Shown: positions 36,067 to 44,619 of the stretch, piece by piece | Position numbering within the stretch: the first letter of the stretch is position 1 | Layout: each line of letters starts with the position of its first letter | From: Candidatus Binatia bacterium | GTDB lineage: Bacteria > Desulfobacterota > Binatia > UBA12015 | Length of the DNA stretch: 47,316 nucleotides | Assembly (NCBI GenBank): GCA_019749875.1 | Contig: JAIEPK010000415.1 | Coordinates: 1 to 47,316 of the forward strand | Direction of reading: 5' to 3' | Program-made: the position numbers and the translations under genes | Notes under the pieces: generated by a model | Seen by the model: the letters and a program-made list of their open reading frames with translations, nothing else | The model's database searches: none | Told to the model about the DNA's origin: nothing

Positions 36067-38194
36067 CGCCTTGCACGCCGTTCGCGCGACGATCATCGTG
36101 CCGAGCTTCAACCACGCCGCCTGGGTGGAGGAGGCCGTCGCGAGCGCGCTCGCGCAGACCGAGCGCGACGTCGAGGTCGTGGTCATCGACGATGGATCGA
36201 CCGACGACAGCCTCGTGCGGCTCGCGCGGCTCGACGACGATCGCCTCGACGTCGTGTCGCAACCGAATGCGGGCTTGTCGACCACGCTCGATCGCGGACT
36301 CGCTCGGGCGCGCGGCCGCTGGGTCAAGTTCCTGCCGTCGGACGACGCCCTGCACCCGGAGTGCATCGCGCGCCAGCTCGCCGCGGCGGACGCAGCACCG
36401 GGAGCGCGGCTCGTGTTCGCGCTCCCGACGGTGGTCGATGCGGCCGGCGCGCCTCTCTCCGACCCCGCCCCGCAGGCGTGGTTCGACCACACGCCCGAGG
36501 GCCGTGATGCCATCTTGCGCGATCTCCTCGAGCGAAACTTCCTGTGCGCACCGGCCGTGCTGTTCGATCGCGACCTCGCGCGTCTCGTCGGCGGCTTCGA
36601 TCCGGGGCTGCGTATCGCGCAGGATTACGACCTGTGGCTCAAGATGCTGCCGTGGGCGCCGGCGACGTTCGTGCGGGAACGTCTGGTCCGCGTCCGCTGG
36701 CACGGGGCGAATCAGAGCGGCGTCGTGACGGCGGCCAGCGAGGGCGAGCGGGCTCGCGTGGTACGACGCAGCCTGGACGGCTTCGGTCTCGAACGCTGGG
36801 TCGATCTGTTCCGCGCGCGTGACGACGATGGCGCGTCCTCCGCCAGCGCGGCGCTCGCGGACGCGTTGACGCGCTCGGGTCTCCACGAGCTCGCGCCGCT
36901 GGCGGCGCGTTTGCGCGCGCTGCGCGACGACGCGCATCAAGGCGAGGGAATCCGCCGGCTCGCGGGGCGCATCGGTCGGCTGCTGCGTCCCGCCGTGCCG
37001 CTCTCGCCCGGCGCGACGCCGCCGGTCATCGAGACGTCGCCGCGCGTCGAGCGCTGGATCGTCGTCGCGGCACGCGCGACGACGGCGTCGCGAGCGGGTG
37101 CGCTCGCGACGGTGCTCGCCCACGACGGGGTGAGCGTGACGCTCGCCGGATCGACTCCGATCGCGACCGTGCCGGGCGTGACGCTCGCTTCGTGTGACCT
37201 CGCAACCCTGCGTACGCTGCTCGGAACGCGCGACGAGCGGGTCCGGCTCGTGGTGCAGGAGCCCGATGCGGCGGTCATCGCGTTCGCGCGCGAGGCGCGC
37301 CTCGCCGGCGTGCGCGTCATCTACGACAAGGCGCCCGGTGTCGCGGCGTTCGCGCGAGCCGGAATCGACAGCGAGCGCGCGCTGATCGACGCCGCCGACG
37401 ATCTGGTCGGGGATCGCCGCGACACCGTCAAGCAGCTCGCGACCGCTCGACGTCTCGTTCACCTGCTGCCCGAGCCGACCGGGGTGGAGGGCGCAGCGGA
37501 GCGATCGCGCGCGCTGCGCGCGATCGCGGCCCGGCCGACCGTCGCGGTCGTGGTGTCGTGCTCGCGTGTGCACGAGCCGAGCGAGGTGGAGGCGTGTCTC
37601 GCAGGACTCGAGAGCGCACGCGACGAGCTGCCGTATCGCATCGTCGTGGTGGACGACGGTGTGCGCGACGACGTTCTCGACGTGCTCGTGGCACGCGACG
37701 ATGCCGGTGCGATCCAGCTGCTGCGGAACGCGTTGCGTGGCCGCGTGTCGGGACGGAACCTCGCGCTCCGGGCCACCGCGAGCGAGCTCGTCGTACTGCT
37801 CGACGCGGATCGCCGCGTCGCGGGTCCGGGCTGGCTCGAACCTCCGGTCGCGGCGCTGCTCGAGGAGACGCGTCTGGGCGCGGTGGTCGAGCGTGGACGC
37901 GACGGCGGCACCGGCTGGGCGTGGCTCGCGCCGCGTCGGCTGCTGCAGCACCTGAGCGGGTTCGACGAAGCGTACGATCCCCAAGGTCTGGAGGACCTCG
38001 ACCTGCAGCACCGGCTCCGGTCGGCCGGTTACCGCGTTGCGCACTGGCAAGAGCTCGCCGTCGCACCGATCCCCACCCGAGGACGGAGCGTCGTCGATCC
38101 GACCGCACTGCAGCGGGCGAGCCGACGCTTCGTGCGACGCTTCCCCGACGTGCCGCTGCCTCGCGACTGGTCACGGTTCGCCGAACAGGTTTGA
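36053..38194 (+). CDS. Large glycosyltransferase with two GT2 domains and an unclassified middle
   Basis: 713 aa; GTG 36053 overlaps the previous gene by 14 bp. Domain 1 (~10-260) is GT2: TIIVPSFNHAAWVEEAV, VIDDGSTDDSL, KFLPSDDALHPE and DYDLWLKML. The middle (~340-490) has no clear motif but alternates strands and helices, with VRVIYDKAPGVAAFARAG and RRLVHLLPEPTG resembling the core of a GT4 or a degenerate GT-B half. Domain 3 (~500-713) is GT2-like with VVVDDGVRDDV, ARGR-type RVSGRNLALRATASELVVLLDAD and FDEAYDPQGLEDLDLQHRL. Its DxD is intact (LDAD), so it may be active. The last gene before gspF; probably polymerises or caps the glycan. Confidence 0.82.
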   Translation: MPAGDALHAVRATIIVPSFNHAAWVEEAVASALAQTERDVEVVVIDDGSTDDSLVRLARLDDDRLDVVSQPNAGLSTTLDRGLARARGRWVKFLPSDDALHPECIARQLAAADAAPGARLVFALPTVVDAAGAPLSDPAPQAWFDHTPEGRDAILRDLLERNFLCAPAVLFDRDLARLVGGFDPGLRIAQDYDLWLKMLPWAPATFVRERLVRVRWHGANQSGVVTAASEGERARVVRRSLDGFGLERWVDLFRARDDDGASSASAALADALTRSGLHELAPLAARLRALRDDAHQGEGIRRLAGRIGRLLRPAVPLSPGATPPVIETSPRVERWIVVAARATTASRAGALATVLAHDGVSVTLAGSTPIATVPGVTLASCDLATLRTLLGTRDERVRLVVQEPDAAVIAFAREARLAGVRVIYDKAPGVAAFARAGIDSERALIDAADDLVGDRRDTVKQLATARRLVHLLPEPTGVEGAAERSRALRAIAARPTVAVVVSCSRVHEPSEVEACLAGLESARDELPYRIVVVDDGVRDDVLDVLVARDDAGAIQLLRNALRGRVSGRNLALRATASELVVLLDADRRVAGPGWLEPPVAALLEETRLGAVVERGRDGGTGWAWLAPRRLLQHLSGFDEAYDPQGLEDLDLQHRLRSAGYRVAHWQELAVAPIPTRGRSVVDPTALQRASRRFVRRFPDVPLPRDWSRFAEQV

Positions 38195-38223
38195 TTTTCT
38201 CCGAATTTCCTGGCGGATATACC
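38195..38223 (+). promoter_or_regulatory. Candidate promoter for the gspF-D operon
   Basis: In the unusually AT-rich start of the 159-bp gap before gspF, TTTTCT (38195-38200), a 17-bp spacer and TATACC (38218-38223) give a weak -35 and a fair -10. A separate promoter would be expected because gspE lies 21 kb away. Confidence 0.33.
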
Positions 38224-38353
38224 GTCCATGGAGCCAGGCCGGCCCGTGGTCGGCGCTCCGCCCGGCTGAAGGCCCGCGCTCGCGACGAGCAGGCGCGGAA
38301 CGACGGTGCGGGGCGTTGCGCCGGATGTCCATTTCCGGCGGGCAGAGCACAGC

Positions 38354-39580
38354 ATGGCGCAGTTCCAGTACCGGGCCACCGACGCCGAGGGAAAGATCCT
38401 CGAGGGCGTCATCGACGCCGCCGAGCGCAGCATTGCCGTCGCGCGTCTGCAGGACCGCGGCCTGATCCCGCTGAAGGTCGCCGAGCCGACCGCGCAGAAG
38501 AGTGGGCTCGCCAGCATCTCGCTGCCGTCGTTCAGCTTCAAGCGCGGCGTGCGCGCGCGCGACCTGCTGATCTTCACGCACGAGATGAGCACGCTGCTCG
38601 CGGCCGGTATGCCGCTCGATCGCAGCCTCTCGATCCTGACCGACCTCTCCGAGCGTCCGGAGATGAAGGCGATCGTCGCCGACGTCCTGCAATCGGTGCA
38701 GCGCGGCAAGTCGCTCGCCGAAGCGCTCGCGCAGCACCCGAAGGTCTTCCCCCCGATCTACATCAACATGGTGAAGGCCGGTGAGATCGGCGGTGTGCTC
38801 GACCACGTTCTGGGCCGTCTCACCGACTACCTCGAGCGCGCCAACGAGCTGCGCGACGAGGTGCGCTCGGCAATGGTCTATCCGCTCATCCTGCTGTTCA
38901 CGGCATTCGTGTCGGTGACCGTGCTGCTGACGTACGTGCTGCCGAAGTTCGGTGCGATCTTCGCACAGGCCGGGCATGCGTTGCCCTTCACCGCACGCAT
39001 GCTGCTCGGAATCTCGGACGCGATGCGCTCGTACTGGTGGGCGGGCCTGGTGGTCGCCGCCGCCGTCGGCTTCGCCGTGATGCACTTCCTGCGTACCCCC
39101 ACCGGACGCCTGCAGTGGGATCAGATCAAGCTGCGTCTCGTGCTGATCGGCGATCTCACGCGGAAGGTGGCGGTCGCGCGCTTCGCGCGTACTCTCGGTA
39201 CGCTGCTCAAGAGCGGCGTCCCGATGCTGCAGGCGCTCGAGATCGTTCGCGAAGTCGCGGGCAATCTCGTCCTGGCCCAGGCAATCGACGAGGTGAAGGT
39301 CGGTGTCCGGGGCGGCTCGGGGGTCGCGCAGCCGCTCAACCACACCGGCGTGTTCCCGCCGCTCGCGCTGCAGATGATCAGCGTCGGCGAGGAGACCGGC
39401 AAGCTCGACGAGATGCTGATCCAGGTCGCCGATTACTTCGACAAGGAAGTCCGCCAGTCGGTGAAGCGGCTCACGTCGCTCCTCGAGCCCGCGCTGCTGC
39501 TGGTGGGCGGCGTCGTCGTCGCGTTCGTCGTGCTGTCGATGTTCTCGGCGATCTTCAGCATCAACAACATGCCGCTCTGA
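38354..39580 (+). CDS. gspF: Type II secretion inner-membrane platform protein GspF
   Basis: Polytopic platform protein that couples GspE to pseudopilin assembly. The ATG at 38354 gives 408 aa beginning MAQFQYRATDAEGKILEG, the standard GspF start; the track ORF is longer by 16 residues. Two T2SSF repeats are visible, each starting with a helical bundle: DLLIFTHEMSTLLAAGMPLDRSL and VARFARTLGTLLKSGVPMLQAL. Three membrane helices include LILLFTAFVSVTVLLTYVL, WWAGLVVAAAVGFAVM and LLLVGGVVVAFVVLSMFSAIF. It heads a contiguous run to gspD. Confidence 0.95.
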   Translation: MAQFQYRATDAEGKILEGVIDAAERSIAVARLQDRGLIPLKVAEPTAQKSGLASISLPSFSFKRGVRARDLLIFTHEMSTLLAAGMPLDRSLSILTDLSERPEMKAIVADVLQSVQRGKSLAEALAQHPKVFPPIYINMVKAGEIGGVLDHVLGRLTDYLERANELRDEVRSAMVYPLILLFTAFVSVTVLLTYVLPKFGAIFAQAGHALPFTARMLLGISDAMRSYWWAGLVVAAAVGFAVMHFLRTPTGRLQWDQIKLRLVLIGDLTRKVAVARFARTLGTLLKSGVPMLQALEIVREVAGNLVLAQAIDEVKVGVRGGSGVAQPLNHTGVFPPLALQMISVGEETGKLDEMLIQVADYFDKEVRQSVKRLTSLLEPALLLVGGVVVAFVVLSMFSAIFSINNMPL

Positions 39581-39607
39581 TCGCCCACCGGAAGGAGGCT
39601 CGAGCTC

Positions 39608-40147
39608 GTGATTCGACAGACCATCATCGCACGGTGTCGCCCGTGTCTCGGAATTCTGGCCGCGCGTCGTCGCACCGACCGCCGCATCGGGACGACGGGC
39701 GAGCCCGCAACGCTTCGTCCTCGGCGAAGCCGTTTCGTCGAGCAGGCCGGCTTCACGCTCATCGAGCTCCTCGTCGTGCTCGTGATCATCGGCTTGCTCG
39801 CGACGCTGGTGGCGCCGAACTTCATCGGTCAGAGCGAGAAGGCGAAGCCGAAGGCGGCGCGCGTGCAGCTCGAGAACCTGCGCAACGCGCTCGACATGTT
39901 CCAGCTCGACGTCGGGCGCTATCCGACCACGGAGGAAGGACTCGAAGCGCTGCGCGTCCGCCCCAACTCGGCGGCGCGCTGGGCCGGTCCCTATCTCCGT
40001 GACGAGATCCCCGTCGATCCGTGGAGCCGGCCGTACGTGTACCGCAGCCCCGGCGAGGGCGGCGGCAACTACGACATCGGCAGCTACGGTGCCGACGGCC
40101 GCGCCGGCGGCGACCAGCTCAACGCGGACATCGTCATCTCCGGCTAG
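39608..40147 (+). CDS. gspG: Type II secretion major pseudopilin GspG
   Basis: Main subunit of the pseudopilus; 179 aa. The prepilin peptidase site is AG|FTLIELLVVLVIIG with Glu at +5. The mature part contains the GspG calcium-site and C-terminal pattern: GRYPTTEEGLEALRVRP, GPYLRDEIPVDPWSRPYVY and YDIGSYGADGRAGG. The leader before the cleavage site is about 47 residues and basic, far longer than the usual 5-15. The GTG at 39608 has an AAGGAGG ribosome site, and no ATG, GTG or TTG lies closer in frame, so the long leader seems real. Confidence 0.94.
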   Translation: MIRQTIIARCRPCLGILAARRRTDRRIGTTGEPATLRPRRSRFVEQAGFTLIELLVVLVIIGLLATLVAPNFIGQSEKAKPKAARVQLENLRNALDMFQLDVGRYPTTEEGLEALRVRPNSAARWAGPYLRDEIPVDPWSRPYVYRSPGEGGGNYDIGSYGADGRAGGDQLNADIVISG

Positions 40148-40205
40148 GCGCGTGCGCCGAGACTCGGACATCCGCGCGCGCGGCGTGCGGCCGAGCGGAG
40201 CGAGC

Positions 40206-40769
40206 ATGGAGACGGCGGCTCCGCGCGGCTCTGCTGCGTGGAGCCGCCGGGCAGGTTCCCCGTCGTCGAGCGACGCGAGCATGGGGCGCTCTGGGGCGTG
40301 TGCCTCGTCGTCGGACCGTCAGGCCGGGTTCACGTTCCTCGAGATCATGATCGTGATCGGCATCATCGCGGTCGCGGCGACGCTGGTCGCACCGGCGATC
40401 GATTCCGGCATGCGCGCGCGCGAGGTGCGCAGCGCGGTGCGCAACGTCGCGGCCACGCTGAAGACCATGCAGAGCGACGCGGTCATCAGTGGGCGCGTGC
40501 AGCACCTCGTCATCGATCCACAGGAAAACCAGCTGCGCGTCGAGGACCGCGATGCGTCGTTCACGCTCGGACCGTCGACGCAGATGACCCGGGTGCGCGG
40601 CGGCGAGATCACGCCGACGGGAATGGTGCGCGTCAACTTTTACCCGAACGGCAGCACCAGCGGCGTGGACGTCGTGATCGACGATCGCGAGACGCCGGCG
40701 GACACGGGTTTTCTGGTGACGCTCGATCCGCTGATCGGCGTGGTGACGATCCAGGACGAGCCGCGGTGA
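40206..40769 (+). CDS. gspH: Type II secretion minor pseudopilin GspH
   Basis: Minor pseudopilin of 187 aa from ATG 40206. Other in-frame starts are GTG 40152 (205 aa) and ATG 40281, which would leave a normal leader of about 16 residues. The cleavage segment is AG|FTFLEIMIVIGIIAVAATLV with Glu at +5. The remaining sequence (ARNV-like RSAVRNVAATLKTMQSDAVISG, then strands with LVIDPQENQLRVED and GMVRVNFYPNGSTSGVDVVI) matches the GspH/FimT globular fold. Its stop overlaps gspI. Confidence 0.85.
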   Translation: METAAPRGSAAWSRRAGSPSSSDASMGRSGACASSSDRQAGFTFLEIMIVIGIIAVAATLVAPAIDSGMRAREVRSAVRNVAATLKTMQSDAVISGRVQHLVIDPQENQLRVEDRDASFTLGPSTQMTRVRGGEITPTGMVRVNFYPNGSTSGVDVVIDDRETPADTGFLVTLDPLIGVVTIQDEPR

Positions 40770-41173
40770 CGCCTCGGCGGAGCTCGCAAGGCGGCTTCAC
40801 GCTGATCGAGATCGCGATCGGCATGGCGGTGCTCGGCCTGTGCGTCGTGTCGGCGCTCCAGGTCTTCGGCGGCTCGATGCGGCTCGCGCGCAATGCCTCG
40901 CGCATGACCGAGGCCGTCGTTCACGCGAAGGCCTTGATGGACTCCGTTCTCTGGGCTCCGGAGCTGACCCCCGCGACGACGCACGGCACCATCGGCAACG
41001 GCTTTCGCTGGCAGCGGACGATTCGCGACGCCGGCGTCGAGGACGGCGCCGCGGAAGAGCAGACCGACCTTCGCCTCGCCGTCATCTCCGTCACGGTCGA
41101 ATGGGACGAGCCCAACGGCGTCAAGGCATACACGATCGGCACCCTGCGGGTCGTACCGAACAATGGCGAGTGA
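40766..41173 (+). CDS. gspI: Type II secretion minor pseudopilin GspI
   Basis: 135 aa from the GTG at 40766, overlapping the gspH stop (GTGA); the longer track ORF runs back through gspH. The leader is short and basic (VTPRRSSQGG) and cleavage falls before FTLIEIAIGMAVLGL, with Glu at +5. The downstream LARNASRMTEAVVHAKALMDSVL and the closing VEWDEPNGVKAYTIGTLRV fit GspI, which starts the minor pseudopilin tip complex with GspJ and GspK. Confidence 0.88.
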   Translation: MTPRRSSQGGFTLIEIAIGMAVLGLCVVSALQVFGGSMRLARNASRMTEAVVHAKALMDSVLWAPELTPATTHGTIGNGFRWQRTIRDAGVEDGAAEEQTDLRLAVISVTVEWDEPNGVKAYTIGTLRVVPNNGE

Positions 41174-42065
41174 GCGAACAGCACGACCGTGCGCACGCGC
41201 AGCGCGCGACGGTACCTCGGCGCGCGCAGACGCAGTGCTCGCGCCGGCGACGTCGGTCGTCGGCGCCGGTTCGCGCCGGTCGACGTGGTGCGACGCCGGC
41301 GCGCCGCGTGGTGCGTCACGTCGAGTGCCGCTGCCGGCGTCGTCGAGCGGCTTCACGCTGCTCGAGCTGATGATCTCCTTGACGCTGCTCGGGGTGATGC
41401 TCGCCATGGTGTACAGCGTCTTCGCGACCGCGCTCGCGGCGGTGCCGCGCGGTGAGGACGTGGCGGCGCGGTCGGCGCGCATGCGGGCCGCGACCTCGCT
41501 GCTGGCGCGCCAGGTACGCTCGATCATCTCGTTCCCCGTCGAGGGCGAGGAGGAGTCGACGCCCTGCTACTTCTGGGGCAATCGCTACGCGTTCGAGTTC
41601 GTCACGGCGACGCCGCAGCACAACGGCGGCGAGGGCCTGGCGAAGGTGACGTACAGCACCGACGGAACCAGCTTCTCGATGCGCGAGGAGGTCGTGTTCT
41701 CGGCCGCCGCGATCACCGGGGAGGCGGCGGCCGCACCGGTGTCCGCGGTGACGCTGCTCGACGGCCTGAAGAGCGTCCGCTTCCAGTACCTGCGTCTCGA
41801 CGGCACCGACAGCGAGTGGCGCGACGAGTGGGATCCCTACGAGGAGCAGACGCTGCCGGGGGCAATCCGGGTGACGCTCGACGGCTTGGGAGTCGGTGAC
41901 TCCTACTGGATCCAGGAGATCCCCGTCATGCTCGTCTCGTACGGCCTCGGCTCGTACGACTGCGAGGGCGGCTTCGGTCAGCGCGAGGGCGGCAGCCACA
42001 ACGCCATCAAGGACGGCGGCGGCCCCGACGACGGCGGCCCCGATGATGGCGGGCCCGACGACTGA
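41163..42065 (+). CDS. gspJ: Type II secretion minor pseudopilin GspJ
   Basis: 300 aa from ATG 41163, which overlaps gspI by 11 bp; a GTG at 41325 would leave only nine residues before the cleavage site and may be the true start. Cleavage is SG|FTLLELMISLTLLG with Glu at +5. The globular domain (RMRAATSLLARQVRSIISF, VTLLDGLKSVRFQYL, LPGAIRVTLDG) is typical of GspJ. The C-terminus ends in three GGPDD repeats, an unusual acidic tail. Confidence 0.88.
   Translation: MASERTARPCARAARDGTSARADAVLAPATSVVGAGSRRSTWCDAGAPRGASRRVPLPASSSGFTLLELMISLTLLGVMLAMVYSVFATALAAVPRGEDVAARSARMRAATSLLARQVRSIISFPVEGEEESTPCYFWGNRYAFEFVTATPQHNGGEGLAKVTYSTDGTSFSMREEVVFSAAAITGEAAAAPVSAVTLLDGLKSVRFQYLRLDGTDSEWRDEWDPYEEQTLPGAIRVTLDGLGVGDSYWIQEIPVMLVSYGLGSYDCEGGFGQREGGSHNAIKDGGGPDDGGPDDGGPDD
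42018..42062 (+). repeat. Three 15-bp tandem repeats in the 3' end of gspJ
   Basis: Three consecutive 15-bp units of the form GGCGGCCCCGACGAC (second and third copies carry synonymous changes) encode GGPDD-GGPDD-GGPDD immediately before the gspJ stop. Confidence 0.9.
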
Positions 42066-43153
42066 TGCGCTTCACCGCTCACCAATCCAACGCCGACGAG
42101 CGAGGCTTTGCGCTCGTCATCGTGATGTGGCTCTTCACGGTGCTGTTCGTGCTCGGCACGGAGTTCGCGCAGTCGATGCGTCAGGACGCGACCGCCACGA
42201 AGAACTTTGCAGACGAGACGCAGAGCTATTATCTAGCGACAGCCGCGGCGAACCTGACGTTCTATCGAGCGATGCTCGATCGAGACCGAGGCGGACAGGG
42301 GCAGACGGTGGGGGGGGCCGGCAGGGTGGGACAGACCGGCAAGGCGGATCAGAAGGCCGGCAAGCCGCCGATGCAGGGCCTCGACACGGAGGGCCAGGGT
42401 CCGCTGGTCAGCCGCGACGGCCAGTGGCACCAGGTGGAGCTCTGGGGTGCGCCGGTGATGGTCCGGGTGACGGACGAGGGCGGCAAGATCCCGATCAACT
42501 TCGGCGACGGCGAGTACGATTCGAAGCTCTACCCGCTCTTGGTCCACGTCCTGGGCAACATGAACGTCCCGTCGGACACCGCATCGGCGATCGCCGACGC
42601 GATCATCGACTGGGAAGACGACGACGACGAGCATCGCGTCAACGGTGCCGAGAGCGACTACTACATGGGACTCCCGACTCCGTATCCCGCGAAGAACAAG
42701 CGTCTCGACTCGCTCGAGGAGCTCTTGTTCGTGAAGGGCGTGACTCCCGAGCTGTTCAACGGCGGCACCGACGAGCACCCGATCGGACTGCGCGACGTCT
42801 TTTCGATCTTCAACACCAACGGCGAGGTCAACCTGCGCTACGCGACCAGCGAGGTGAAGCAGGTTCTTCTCGGCCTCACCAAGAAGGAGCTGGACGACCT
42901 CGAGCAGGACTCGAACAACGCCGTACCGCTCATGACGCGCTACGAGAGCCGCTTGCCCATCGAGCTGCAGGGCGGCAACCTCATGTCCGAGACGGAGACC
43001 GAAGGCTCCATCCTGTTCGTCGAAGCGCAGGCGCAGCTGCCGTCCGCGCGGGTCAAGGCGCACGTCGGTGCGGTGATCGACATCGAGGACTCGAGCGAGG
43101 GCATCGTGGTCTATCGCTGGATGGACCAGATGGCGGTGGTGGAGACCTCGTGA
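42065..43153 (+). CDS. gspK: Type II secretion minor pseudopilin GspK
   Basis: 362 aa; the ATG at 42065 shares one base with the gspJ stop (TGATG). The cleavage region RG|FALVIVMWLFTVLFVLG lacks Glu at +5, as is normal for GspK, which caps the pseudopilus tip. The large domain shows the family's helix-rich layout: SYYLATAAANLTFYRAM, DEGGKIPINFGDG, DTASAIADAIIDWEDDDDEHRVNGAE, and SLEELLFVKGVTPELFNG. A Gly/Gln-rich insertion (GGQGQTVGGAGRVGQTGKAD) after the first helix is unusual. Confidence 0.93.
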   Translation: MRFTAHQSNADERGFALVIVMWLFTVLFVLGTEFAQSMRQDATATKNFADETQSYYLATAAANLTFYRAMLDRDRGGQGQTVGGAGRVGQTGKADQKAGKPPMQGLDTEGQGPLVSRDGQWHQVELWGAPVMVRVTDEGGKIPINFGDGEYDSKLYPLLVHVLGNMNVPSDTASAIADAIIDWEDDDDEHRVNGAESDYYMGLPTPYPAKNKRLDSLEELLFVKGVTPELFNGGTDEHPIGLRDVFSIFNTNGEVNLRYATSEVKQVLLGLTKKELDDLEQDSNNAVPLMTRYESRLPIELQGGNLMSETETEGSILFVEAQAQLPSARVKAHVGAVIDIEDSSEGIVVYRWMDQMAVVETS

Positions 43154-44583
43154 GCACGTCGTCGACCACCCGCCTCTTCCAGCGCACGGCCCGGCTCGAC
43201 TTCCTGCACGGCCTCGGCATCGCGATCCAGCAGCGCAGCGTCGCGATGGTGCACCTGCAGAAGCGCCTCGCGTCGGTCTCCCTGCTGCACCACCGCGTGC
43301 TGCCCCTGCCGCCGCCGGTCGAAGCCGACCAGCGTCGCACGGCACTCGCCGCCGCCGTGGCGGGCTTCGTCGCCGAGCACTCGCTCGATGCCGACCGTAC
43401 CTTCGTCACGCTGCCGCGTGCGAGTGCCCTCCTGTCCCGGCTGTCGCTGCCGGCCGCGGCGAAGGGGGATCTCCAGCAGGTGCTCGAGTTCGAGATCGAT
43501 CGGCTGCTGCCGCTGTCGCGCGACGAGATCTACTACGACACGATCGTTCGCGAGGCGGGCGGCAAGCTCGACGTGCTGGTCGTCAGCGTGCCGCGCCGCG
43601 TGGTCGCAGAGGTCCTGTCCGCGCTCGAACAGGCGAACGTGGGTGCGCGCAGCGTCGCGATCGGCCCGGCGGCCGTCTTCGACTTCCTGACCTACACCGC
43701 CCCGGCCGACGACGAGCACGCGGTCGCGCTGGTCGAGGAGGACGGGGCGGTCGAGTTCGACTACGTCGCGCGCGGAACGTTGATCGCGAGCCACCTGGTG
43801 CGCGGCGAGGAGGTCGCCTCGCAGGCACAGATCAGCCGCCTCGTCAGCCAGGAGTCGATGGCCGCCGGCGGCGCGCCCGGGGCCGTGAAGGTCTACGCGT
43901 GGCGCGCGCCCAACGCTGACGACGCAGCGCCCGTGCTCGCCCCCGAGCTGCTCGCTTCCGGAGCCGACCTCGTGCAGCGCGCGACGGCCGCCATGTCCGT
44001 GCCGGACGACTTCGCGACGGCGGCCACGCCGGCCCTCGTGCCGGCAATCGGTGCCGCCTTGGGCGCCGTGCGCGAGGGCAGCGCCGACGTCAACCTGTTG
44101 CCCACCGAGCAGCGTCGCAGCATGGAAGAGGGCGCACCGCTGCTGACGTTCCTGTGCGCAGCCGTGCTGCTGCTGGTGACGTCGGTGTGGATCGTGAGCG
44201 CGGTGGTGAAGGACCACCGCATCGCGAGCCAGCTGCACCGGGATCTCGCCGATCTCGAGCCCACCATGCGACAAGTTCACCGCAACGAGGAGGACGCGAA
44301 GGCGATCAACGAGAAGCTGCGCATCCTCACCCAGGGCGACCGCCGCCGCATCGCGCTCATCCTCAAGGAGCTCTCGGAGGTCGTGCCCAAGGACGCGTAC
44401 TTGACGACGTTCCGCTTCCGCAGCGGCAAGGTCGAGCTCGAAGGCTTCGCGAAGTCGGCATCGGATCTCGTGCCGATGCTCGAGCGCTCGCCGTACTTCA
44501 AGAACGCGCAGTTCACCTCGCCGGTGACCAAGGTGCAGGACAATCAAGAGCGCTTCTCGCTCGCGACGGAGATCGAGGAGTGA
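43150..44583 (+). CDS. gspL: GspL-type assembly protein built from PilM-like and PilN-like domains
   Basis: 477 aa from GTG 43150, overlapping the gspK stop; the 895-aa track ORF runs back through gspK. Residues ~25-300 resemble the actin-like cytoplasmic domain of GspL/PilM (LDFLHGLGIAIQQRSVAMVHL, LEFEIDRLLPLSRDEIYYD, ALVEEDGAVEFDYVARG). A membrane helix (~340-360, LLTFLCAAVLLLVTSVWIV) is followed by a coiled coil and a PilN-like ferredoxin domain (ALILKELSEVVPKDAYLTTFRFRSGKVELEGFA). This links GspE in the cytoplasm to GspM and the pseudopilus. Confidence 0.86.
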   Translation: MSTSSTTRLFQRTARLDFLHGLGIAIQQRSVAMVHLQKRLASVSLLHHRVLPLPPPVEADQRRTALAAAVAGFVAEHSLDADRTFVTLPRASALLSRLSLPAAAKGDLQQVLEFEIDRLLPLSRDEIYYDTIVREAGGKLDVLVVSVPRRVVAEVLSALEQANVGARSVAIGPAAVFDFLTYTAPADDEHAVALVEEDGAVEFDYVARGTLIASHLVRGEEVASQAQISRLVSQESMAAGGAPGAVKVYAWRAPNADDAAPVLAPELLASGADLVQRATAAMSVPDDFATAATPALVPAIGAALGAVREGSADVNLLPTEQRRSMEEGAPLLTFLCAAVLLLVTSVWIVSAVVKDHRIASQLHRDLADLEPTMRQVHRNEEDAKAINEKLRILTQGDRRRIALILKELSEVVPKDAYLTTFRFRSGKVELEGFAKSASDLVPMLERSPYFKNAQFTSPVTKVQDNQERFSLATEIEE

Positions 44584-44619
44584 GCCTGGTGCGCCTCGAA
44601 AGGATCGCGGGGTAGCGCC

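Noticed and set aside
35732-38050. 772-aa minus-strand ORF opposite the multidomain glycosyltransferase
   Set aside because: Low-complexity Arg-rich translation, no signatures; plus strand encodes recognisable GT2 domains.
42297-42400. G-rich run and Gly/Gln-rich insertion in gspK as a possible frameshift
   Set aside because: The reading frame stays open and the family motifs continue on both sides, so the gene is intact.
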